A stretch of DNA of 64,000 nucleotides, taken from DAOTXN01 sp034435435. GTDB lineage: Bacteria; Chloroflexota; Anaerolineae; S140-20. The notes beneath the pieces were generated by a model. The model saw only the letters and a list, made by a program, of their open reading frames with translations, was not told the origin of the DNA and searched no databases. Of this stretch, positions 44,751-51,765 are shown in pieces; the stretch's first letter is position 1; each line of letters begins with the position of its first letter. The stretch lies in contig DAOTXN010000148.1 in NCBI GenBank assembly GCA_034435435.1, positions 19,066-83,065 on the forward strand. The letters are read 5' to 3'. Both the position numbers and the translations under genes were made by a program.

Positions 44751-46220
44751 ATGAAGCCAAGAGGACTTTCACGCGCACAAAAACTCATCCTCATCCTGAT
44801 GGCCCTGGCTGTGCTGGCTGTGCTGGCCTTGCTGGTGACATTGGTCCAGCAGGGTACGCCGACGTCGCCGCTGGCTCCGGTCGCGTCGGCTTCACTCCGA
44901 CCACGGGCGACGGCGACAAGCAGGCCCTCGCCTGGCGCGACGCGCAGCCCGGCCACACCGGTTTCCGCTTCACCGATCCCCGAACCTTCGAACATTGCGC
45001 CCGAAGTGCTGGCCGCCCGGCGTATCGAGGCGCTGGTGCGCGACGTAAAGCAGGTGCGCGAGTTGCCCCAGCGGCTTGAAATCCCGATCAATTTTTTGAG
45101 CGACGCAGAGACAGGCGGATATTTGCGCAGCATCATGCTCGATTCGCAGCGCCACGAGGTTGTGCAGCGCCAACAATTCCTTATGGCGGCGTTGGGTTTG
45201 TCCCCAGACCCCGGACAGGCCTTTCCTCCCAATGTGCAGACTCGCGTCGGTCATTTGATAGCCTTTTATGATCCCGACCAGGAGCAGATCTTTGTGAGTA
45301 CACTGGGGCGCGACGCCAACCCTGCTGACCTGAGTCTGATCCACCAATATGCTCACGCGCTCGTGGATCAGCACTTTGACCTGGCTGATCTGGCCGCCAG
45401 AGCGCCCAACGCCGACGCCGCCCGCGCCCGCGACGCGCTAATGGAAGGCGATGCGACGGCGGTGTTGGCGTTGCACCAGTACGGCGGCGTGGAGCAGGCC
45501 GATCCTTCGGGCGGGGCCTCAGGACAAGGTTTAGATGCGCTGGCCGCGCACCTGGCCGAGGTCGAACTGACCGATTACGAGGGCTATCTCACCTCGCTGG
45601 CAATGGAGAAAATATTTCTTTTCCCATACCGGGAGGGGACACGCTTTGTAGCGGCTTTGCTACAGACTGGTTGGTGGCCGGCGGTCAATGCGGCCTATTT
45701 GGATCCCCCGATCTCCACCGAGCAGATTCTGCACCCCGAAAAGTACCTGAACATCCCTCGTGACGAGCCGCGCCCGGTCTTTCTACCCGACCTACGCGAG
45801 GACCTGGAGGAAAGCTGGCAGTTGGTAGCGCAAAGCGGCGTGGGGGAATTGTTGTTGCGGGCGCACCTGGACCAATACCTGCCCGACACGACCGAGGCGA
45901 TCAATGCCGCGGCCGGTTGGGATGGCGACCTGGCGGCGGTCTGGAAAGACCTGGACGGGCGCGAAGTATGGGTGATGCGCACGTTATGGGACGATCACGA
46001 CCAGGCCATCGAATTCGTCAAAAGCTACACGATGGTGATCGACCGGCGGCTGCGCGGGGCGCGGCGGGTGGTGCGTTCCATCGTGCCGGTGGGGGGGCAG
46101 TGGTATCGCGGGCCGGAGGGCGACGCCTATCTCCAGCGCACCCACGACGAGGTGTTGGTGATCTGGGCGCCCGACACCGCGACGATGGAGCGAGTGTTGG
46201 CAGTATTTGTACTAGAGTAG
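44751..46220 (+). CDS. Membrane-anchored protein with degenerate HExxH motif
   Basis: 489 residues. N-terminal membrane anchor (about 11-33), Pro/Ser/Thr linker (36-82), then a large extracytoplasmic domain. LSLIHQYAHALVDQHFDL (His198, His202) lines up with the HEYTHALQDQHFDL motif I know from a Chloroflexota/Actinobacteria zincin-like family, but Gln199 replaces the catalytic Glu. The following ARARDALMEGDATAVLALHQY keeps the third-ligand helix. So probably a non-catalytic relative that may still bind metal or peptide. Weak SD; sits after a repeat-rich gap. Confidence 0.65.
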   Translation: MKPRGLSRAQKLILILMALAVLAVLALLVTLVQQGTPTSPLAPVASASLRPRATATSRPSPGATRSPATPVSASPIPEPSNIAPEVLAARRIEALVRDVKQVRELPQRLEIPINFLSDAETGGYLRSIMLDSQRHEVVQRQQFLMAALGLSPDPGQAFPPNVQTRVGHLIAFYDPDQEQIFVSTLGRDANPADLSLIHQYAHALVDQHFDLADLAARAPNADAARARDALMEGDATAVLALHQYGGVEQADPSGGASGQGLDALAAHLAEVELTDYEGYLTSLAMEKIFLFPYREGTRFVAALLQTGWWPAVNAAYLDPPISTEQILHPEKYLNIPRDEPRPVFLPDLREDLEESWQLVAQSGVGELLLRAHLDQYLPDTTEAINAAAGWDGDLAAVWKDLDGREVWVMRTLWDDHDQAIEFVKSYTMVIDRRLRGARRVVRSIVPVGGQWYRGPEGDAYLQRTHDEVLVIWAPDTATMERVLAVFVLE

Positions 46221-46230
46221 GGTATTTTTA

Positions 46231-46815
46231 TCAACCCAACGCGCGTTTGAGAAACTGTTTGGCCTCGTGCACCGGCACAGCCAACCCCACCAGCGGCCCG
46301 TTCATCATCGCGTTGATGCCCACCAATCGCCCGCGCGCGTCTACCAGCGGCCCGCCCGAATTGCCCGGCCGCACCGGCAGATTGACCTGGATCAGGTTGC
46401 GGTCGGACCCTATCCCTTCCGGGTGCGGCCCGACGCTGATGACCACCCCCGCCGTGACCGCCCCGTGCACGCCCCACGGATGGCCCACCGCCAGCACCCA
46501 TTGCCCCGGCTTGAGCCGCTGCGAGCGGCCCAGCTCGATAATGGGCAGGTCGCGTGCGTCTATCTTGAGCGCCGCCAGGTCCAGCCCGGCGTCGTGCGCC
46601 AGCAGGCGCGCCGGCAACACCCGCCCGTCGGCCAGCGCCACATTGAGTCCGCGCCGCCCTACCACGTGGGCGTTGGTCACGATCAACCCGTCTGGGTGCC
46701 ACACCGTCCCCGCGCCTGCCCCGTCGCGCCCGTTGCGAATCTCCACCAGGCTCTGCCGCACCCGCTCCGTCAGGGCCGACATTTCTGCGTTAAGCGTCTG
46801 CAACACATCGCCCAT
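46231..46815 (-). CDS. Trypsin-like serine protease without PDZ domain
   Basis: 194 residues from ATG 46815 (GAGGAGG upstream; a longer frame from 46884 is repeat-derived). HtrA/DegP-type protease domain with catalytic His in VTNAHVV, Asp in LDLAALKI and Ser in PVRPGNSGGPLV. No signal peptide, membrane segment or PDZ domain, so a small cytoplasmic or non-classically exported protease. Follows a second protease of the same type, 75 bp upstream, suggesting a duplicated pair. Confidence 0.88.
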   Translation of the reverse strand: MGDVLQTLNAEMSALTERVRQSLVEIRNGRDGAGAGTVWHPDGLIVTNAHVVGRRGLNVALADGRVLPARLLAHDAGLDLAALKIDARDLPIIELGRSQRLKPGQWVLAVGHPWGVHGAVTAGVVISVGPHPEGIGSDRNLIQVNLPVRPGNSGGPLVDARGRLVGINAMMNGPLVGLAVPVHEAKQFLKRALG

Positions 46816-46837
46816 CTCGCGCCTCCTCGACGAAGGA

Positions 46838-46896
46838 CAAAAGACGAAAGACGAAGGACGAACACGTCCTTCGTCCTTCGTCATCTTGCGTCATCT
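46838..46896. repeat. ACGAAGGACGAA inverted/tandem repeat
   Basis: GACGAAAGACGAAGGACGAA followed by its inverse TCCTTCGTCCTTCGTCATC, able to form a hairpin between the two protease genes. Confidence 0.7.
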
Positions 46897-47784
46897 TGAC
46901 CCGACCACGACCGACAGTTCCTGCACCTGCCCGCCACGCACGAAACGCGCGGGCATGGCCTGGCCGATCTTGTCGCCGCTCAGCGCGGCCAGCAGCTCGT
47001 CGTGGTGGCGGGTGGGGTGCCCGCCCAGGCTCACCAGCGTGTCGCCCATAAACAGACCGGCCTGCTCGGCCGGGCCGCCCGCCTCCACCGACACCAGCAA
47101 CAGGCCCGTCTCCTGGCCCAGTTGCCTGGCCAAGGCCTCAGGCAAACGGGCCGGCTGGATGCCTACGCCCAGATAGCCCCGCCGCACCTGACCGTGCGCC
47201 AACAGCTCATCGGTCACGCGGCGCACCGTCGGCGTGGGCACGGCCAGGCTGGTCCCGCGCAGCAACTCGGATGTGTTGATCCCCAGCACGCGCCCGCTCG
47301 CGCCGACCAGCGGCCCGCCCGAAAAACCGGGATACATGACCACGTCGGTCTGTAAATAGCGATCAATGTGGCCGCCGCCGTGCGTGCGCCATTCCCCGCC
47401 CAGCGCGCTGACCACTCCCAGCGTGGCTTGCACGGTCTGGCCCGGCCGGCCCAGCGCCAGCGCCAGGTGCCCCACGCCCAGCGTGTCGGGATCGGCCCAG
47501 GTGGATGGAGACAGGTCGCTCGCGTCGGCCCGCAAAAGGGCCACGTCGGTGCTTGGATCGCGGCCCACCAGCGCCGCTCCGACGATTTTTCCGTCCGGCA
47601 ACCCTACTTTGATCTTGTCGTCGCGCTCGACCACGTGGTGCGCAGTGACAATCAGGCCATCGGCGGACCAGATCACGCCGCTGGCGGGCATACGCCGGCG
47701 CGCCTCCACTCGCACGACTGCCAAACCGGCGCTGCTCACCACCGCAGCCAATTCATTGGACAGGTCAATCAAAACATTCGACAT
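46891..47784 (-). CDS. Trypsin-like serine protease with PDZ domain
   Basis: 297 residues from ATG 47784 (GGAGG 6 nt upstream). Protease domain with His in LIVTAHHVV, Asp in STDVALLRA and Ser in MYPGFSGGPLV, followed by one PDZ domain (about 200-285: YLGVGIQPARL, AEQAGLFMGDTLVSLGG). HtrA-like layout, but no signal or membrane segment is visible, unlike classical DegP. May act in protein quality control with the smaller protease gene downstream. Confidence 0.88.
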   Translation of the reverse strand: MSNVLIDLSNELAAVVSSAGLAVVRVEARRRMPASGVIWSADGLIVTAHHVVERDDKIKVGLPDGKIVGAALVGRDPSTDVALLRADASDLSPSTWADPDTLGVGHLALALGRPGQTVQATLGVVSALGGEWRTHGGGHIDRYLQTDVVMYPGFSGGPLVGASGRVLGINTSELLRGTSLAVPTPTVRRVTDELLAHGQVRRGYLGVGIQPARLPEALARQLGQETGLLLVSVEAGGPAEQAGLFMGDTLVSLGGHPTRHHDELLAALSGDKIGQAMPARFVRGGQVQELSVVVGSR

Positions 47785-47802
47785 TTTCAACCTCCGTCAT
47801 GG

Positions 47803-47836
47803 GATATTGGGTATTGGGTATAGGGTATAGGGTATT
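47803..47836. repeat. GGGTAT(T/A) heptamer tandem repeat
   Basis: About five units of GGGTATT/GGGTATA between protease and regulator genes. Confidence 0.8.
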
Positions 47837-47902
47837 GTATCGTCTGGTGTGGAGCGGCGCATCACCCGTTTGGTGAGGGGGTCGCCTGGCAAAGTGGGGA
47901 GG

Positions 47903-48541
47903 TCAGAGCAACACCAGGCCCAGTCGAGCGCCCTGCACAGCGGCTTCGGTGCGGCTCTGGGCGCCCAGCTTGCTCATAATGGCGTTGATGTGAAACTTGA
48001 CCGTGTGCTCGCTGATGCCCAGCCGGTAGGCGATGGCCCGATTGGATAGCCCTTCGGCCAGCAGTTGCAGCACCTCGGACTCGCGGGGCGTCAATTCCTC
48101 TGCCAAAGGCGCGGGCGACAGGTTTTCAGAGGGGCGCACAGCGTCGGCCAGCGGCGGGTCGAGGATCATCAACCCCTCGACCACGGCGGTCAGCGCCGCC
48201 GCCACACGCTCGACCGGCGCATCGCGCAGCAAAAGGCCGTGCGCGCCGGCGGCCCAGGCTGCGGCGGCGTGGCTCTCTTGGGGCAGCAGAACGACGACCG
48301 GCGGGTCTGTCTCGTCCATCACGGCCAGGCGCTCGAACGCAGGTCGCGCGTCCCAACCCGCATCCCACACCACCACGTCGGGGCGATACACGTCGAGCGC
48401 CGCCGCCAGGTCTGCCTCCCCCGACACTTGCCCGGCGACGGCGCAGCCGGGATAATTGTCCAACAACGCCGTCAGTCCGGCCCGCGCCAGCGGGTCGGCG
48501 GCGACGATGAGGATGCGCAGGTCGTCTGTTTTCAGTGACAT
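47903..48541 (-). CDS. NarL/LuxR-type response regulator, atypical receiver
   Basis: 212 residues: receiver domain 8-125 and LuxR-type helix-turn-helix at about 147-208 (LTPRESEVLQLLAEGLSNRAIAYRLGISEHTVKFH, here LTPRESEVLQLLAEGLSNRA then the recognition helix). The phospho-acceptor Asp60 is kept, but the acidic pair is Ala-Ala-Asp and the conserved Lys is Arg (LLLRDAP), so phosphorylation may be weak or replaced by another signal. No kinase adjacent. Lies between the protease pair and the sigma/anti-sigma operon, all minus strand. Confidence 0.88.
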   Translation of the reverse strand: MSLKTDDLRILIVAADPLARAGLTALLDNYPGCAVAGQVSGEADLAAALDVYRPDVVVWDAGWDARPAFERLAVMDETDPPVVVLLPQESHAAAAWAAGAHGLLLRDAPVERVAAALTAVVEGLMILDPPLADAVRPSENLSPAPLAEELTPRESEVLQLLAEGLSNRAIAYRLGISEHTVKFHINAIMSKLGAQSRTEAAVQGARLGLVLL

Positions 48542-48621
48542 GCGCTAATTGTAACACAGAGAGGGGCAGGCGGAAACGAATCCGGGCGCGCCGCGCGAAA
48601 AGGCGGCGCGCCCGGCGACGT

Positions 48622-50997
48622 TTAGGGCCAGGGGAGTAGCTTGTTCGCTGCTTCCAATGATTGGAGAATTCGGGGGTCGCCGCGCAAATCCTCGCCGGTG
48701 AACATCTCTGGCGACTCGGGATAGCCGAGCTGGATGCGCAACGGGCGATTTTCGGTCGTGGGTAGGACCTCGATCACGATGCCGTCGAAACTGGCCGAAG
48801 AAAGCGGCGTCCAGAATGCGCCCGTGTAGATGGGGGCGCTGTCCACGCAGGCGACAAAGGGGATACCCGGCGCTACCGGGATGTGTAGCCCGGCCAAGCG
48901 TGCGTAAGCGGCGTCGGTGAGCGTCATCGCGTGCATGTCCCAGTCGTAGGTAAGGATGTCGTCGAGCGACAGCATGGGCGTTCCCACACAGGTAGGGGCG
49001 CTCTCCTCGGCCAGCGGGTAGATGGCAAAACCCTGTGGTTCTACCGGCGGCGACAGAGGGGGAATCACCAGCGCCCATCCAACCCGCAGTTCTGCCGGGT
49101 CCTTCAGGTCGTTGGTCCTGAGCAACTCTTCCGCACTTACCCCGTAGCGGGCCGCGATGCTTTGCAGCGTGTCCCCCTCTCGGACGACGTGAATGACGAG
49201 CGCGTCGATTTCCTGGCGCGCGGCCTCTATCACAGCCTCTTCGACTTGCCCGGCGGCAGTGTCCAGCAGCCAGCGCTCGACAGAACGGTTGGGATCGGCC
49301 CACAGCGTAACCTGGTCGCCGTTTTCGATGCGCACGATGCCCCGATCCGCGAGGATCGTTTGCGCTGGCGCGCCCTCACTTTCTGGCTGCAACAAGACCA
49401 GGCCCGCATAGCCCAACCATCCGCTGTCGTCGAAAGGTTGATCGGTAGCAGTTAGACTGGCCAGCCGGGCCTGCAATTCGGTCGTTTGGGTCGGGGTAAG
49501 CGTCCAGGTCGGGTTGGGGCGTCCGCTGAACACGCGCAGCGTCGCCTGGGCAGGGTTGACCACCCACACCTGCCCTAACGTCACCGGAGACTTGGCCCCG
49601 GAGGGACTGGTTAACAGCGCCCGCTCGCCGGTCTCTGGATCGTACAACCCAGCGACGATGGTGTACAGACCCCTCGGCAAGTCGGCCGGAAAATACCATT
49701 GGTGTTCGCTGGTAACGGTACATTCCAGGTCGTATTCACTTTCAAGACAGGTTTGATCGGGCCAATCTACGGCTACGTCGCTCTGCATCACCACCTCGCC
49801 TGCCTCGTTCAACATGTGTACAAAAACCCGCCAATCAGTGCTGGGTGGAGCTATTACTTGCCAGGGGAGCGTAAAGCCCAGGTCAACCGGAACGGACAGT
49901 TGCCCCGGCGCCGACCGCTCCTCTGGCACATTGGGTCCACCAAAGTAAAGCGAGTCGAGTTTTCCGGTCAACGGGTCGAGGGATTGCCAATCGCCGCGAA
50001 TCTCGCCAGCAAAGATGATCGGCTCTAGTATGGGCAGTGGCTCGTCGGTGCGCAGCCCAACCCCACACACACCGCCGCCTGAATGATCACATCTCCACAT
50101 GATTTCCGGCCGCTTTTTCCACTCTCCCTCGACGACGTACAAAAAGCTATCGTTGTGTAAGGGAACGTCTATCGGCTCACCGTTCCAGGTCAATTTCAAC
50201 GTTTCTGGGTTCTCTCCACTCACGAACCACAACCCATAGATGACGCTCATTGTCCGTCCCTGGCTATCCTGGCGCTCGCTGAGCCAAAACGTAAAAATTC
50301 CCCATTCATCGTAGTTTGGCGCTGCCTGATCTGCAAGCCAATGCACCTCTTTATTGCCGGACGCAGAAACAGTCCAGCTCGGCTCGTCGGGATCGGGTTC
50401 TGCCAATACCCAGCTCAACACCTTCTGCCGCCCTCCGCCTTCCGACTCGGGGAAACGATCCTCGTAGGTGAACAGAACGATCTCGCCATCCCACCAGGGT
50501 TGACGCTGCAAGATGGCCGTTGTTCTGTGGGCCAGGTCCGGGTCGTGTGCAGCGTCCACCCAGAACCAGAGAGCCTCGTCGGCGTTGTTGGCGGCGCGCG
50601 ATTTCGCCGGCGTCGCAATGACACGGGTCGAGATGGGTCCCTGAGGCGCGCTCCCCGTCGGCGTTTGGCTGCCGCTCAGCATAGTATACAGGCCCAACGC
50701 CAGCGCGATCAGCGCGCCGCCGGCCGCCGCCGCGCCCAACGCAGTCGAAATCCTGTTCTGTAGCGTGCGCCGTCTTGTCTCTCGCCGGATACGGGCGAAA
50801 AAGTGATCCCGCTGCGCGTTGGTCAGGCGGGCGCGCGGCGCGGATTGGATGACCCGCTCCTGCCCGGCGTAGACGCGCGCCAGGTCGGCGCAATCTGCAC
50901 AAGTCGCCAGATGGGTCTCGACCCGAAGACGCTCATCGGCGCTCCACTCGGCGGGGCGCAAGGCCAATAACTCACGTACTCGTTTGCACTCGCTCAT
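48622..50997 (-). CDS. Anti-sigma factor with large LysM-bearing extracytoplasmic part
   Basis: 791 residues. N-terminal zinc-finger anti-sigma domain: HLATCADCADLA at about 28-39. Membrane segment about 86-107. The long outer part holds a region with beta-rich segments, and a LysM domain at about 600-645 (VREGDTLQSIAARYGVSAEELL), which binds peptidoglycan. Overlaps the ECF sigma gene by 26 nt, the standard arrangement for a sigma/anti-sigma pair. The outer LysM suggests the signal is cell-wall state. The rest of the outer domain matches no family I know. Confidence 0.82.
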   Translation of the reverse strand: MSECKRVRELLALRPAEWSADERLRVETHLATCADCADLARVYAGQERVIQSAPRARLTNAQRDHFFARIRRETRRRTLQNRISTALGAAAAGGALIALALGLYTMLSGSQTPTGSAPQGPISTRVIATPAKSRAANNADEALWFWVDAAHDPDLAHRTTAILQRQPWWDGEIVLFTYEDRFPESEGGGRQKVLSWVLAEPDPDEPSWTVSASGNKEVHWLADQAAPNYDEWGIFTFWLSERQDSQGRTMSVIYGLWFVSGENPETLKLTWNGEPIDVPLHNDSFLYVVEGEWKKRPEIMWRCDHSGGGVCGVGLRTDEPLPILEPIIFAGEIRGDWQSLDPLTGKLDSLYFGGPNVPEERSAPGQLSVPVDLGFTLPWQVIAPPSTDWRVFVHMLNEAGEVVMQSDVAVDWPDQTCLESEYDLECTVTSEHQWYFPADLPRGLYTIVAGLYDPETGERALLTSPSGAKSPVTLGQVWVVNPAQATLRVFSGRPNPTWTLTPTQTTELQARLASLTATDQPFDDSGWLGYAGLVLLQPESEGAPAQTILADRGIVRIENGDQVTLWADPNRSVERWLLDTAAGQVEEAVIEAARQEIDALVIHVVREGDTLQSIAARYGVSAEELLRTNDLKDPAELRVGWALVIPPLSPPVEPQGFAIYPLAEESAPTCVGTPMLSLDDILTYDWDMHAMTLTDAAYARLAGLHIPVAPGIPFVACVDSAPIYTGAFWTPLSSASFDGIVIEVLPTTENRPLRIQLGYPESPEMFTGEDLRGDPRILQSLEAANKLLPWP

Positions 50998-51487
50998 CGC
51001 TCTCCTCCTGCGGGTAGGCCTGGCGAAACATCTCGCGCGCCCGGCTCAAGCGCATCTTGACCGCACTGACCGACAACCCCAGCGCCCCGGCCACGTCGGC
51101 CACTGTCCATTCTTCGTGAACGTACAGCACCAGCGGGATGCGGTATTTGGGGGGTAGTGTAGCCAGCGCCGCCTGTACGTCCAATCTTTCGGCGGTCGCG
51201 CCCTCGACACGCTCTCCGCTGCGCCCGTCGGCGCTCCACAGAGGCAGCCATTGCAATAGCTGGCGGCGGCGGTAGTCGTCCGTCGCCAGCCGCGAGGCAA
51301 CCCGATACAGCCAGGCCCGCGAGTTGTCCCAACGCTGGCCCTTGCTCAGCGCCCGGTAGGCGCGGATAAAGGTCTCCTGGGTCAACTCTTGCGCGCGGGC
51401 CCGGTCGCCGGTCAGTCGCGCCAGGTAGGAGCAGATTGGCTCCTCGTGCTGGCGAAACAACGCGTCAAAGGTTTCGTCGGCGTTTAT
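50972..51487 (-). CDS. ECF RNA polymerase sigma factor
   Basis: Sigma-70 region 2 (YLARLTGDRARAQELTQETFIRAYRAL) and region 4 (ALATLPPKYRIPLVLYVHEEWTVADVAGALG, VSAVKMRLSRAR), with each named here in short pieces. 162 residues from TTG 51460, or 171 if translation begins at ATA 51487, which has GAGGAG exactly 7 nt upstream and adds the family-like INADETFDAL N-terminus. An in-frame TGA lies two codons before ATA. I annotate from ATA with that caveat. Inhibited by the overlapping anti-sigma gene. Confidence 0.88.
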   Translation of the reverse strand: MNADETFDALFRQHEEPICSYLARLTGDRARAQELTQETFIRAYRALSKGQRWDNSRAWLYRVASRLATDDYRRRQLLQWLPLWSADGRSGERVEGATAERLDVQAALATLPPKYRIPLVLYVHEEWTVADVAGALGLSVSAVKMRLSRAREMFRQAYPQEESDERVQTST

Positions 51488-51545
51488 GGCTCAACTCCTC
51501 GTGATTCTATCCAGTAAGACGAGCGAGTGCGTGAAAAAGTCACAA

Positions 51546-51582
51546 CCTGTTTTATCCTGTCAATCCTGTCAATCCTGTCCAA
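51546..51582. repeat. CCTGTCAAT tandem repeat
   Basis: TTATCCTGTCAATCCTGTCA and further CCTGTCCAAT units, period 9, between divergent genes. Confidence 0.7.
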
Positions 51583-51636
51583 TTTGAGCATTTGCCAGGA
51601 AGATTAAAGCACGTTCAGAGCAAAAACGCCAGCGGC

Positions 51637-51665
51637 TTGATTTTCCCTCTTGTTGAGGGTACACT
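51637..51665 (+). promoter_or_regulatory. Promoter of murF-alr
   Basis: TTGATT (51637-51642), 17-bp spacer, TACACT (51660-51665). The leader to ATG 51766 is about 95 nt. Confidence 0.65.
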
Positions 51666-51765
51666 AGCGCCCATTGCATCAACGCATCTGCGCCCTCTCT
51701 AAAGCCAAATACAGTTGGGGCGATGGCCTGGTGGTTGAGCTAGCGCCCGATCGAGGACAGTGAAA

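Noticed and set aside
47803..47836. Telomere-like GGGTATT repeats
   Set aside because: Only five units, interstitial, and similar short tandem repeats of other sequence occur throughout the window.
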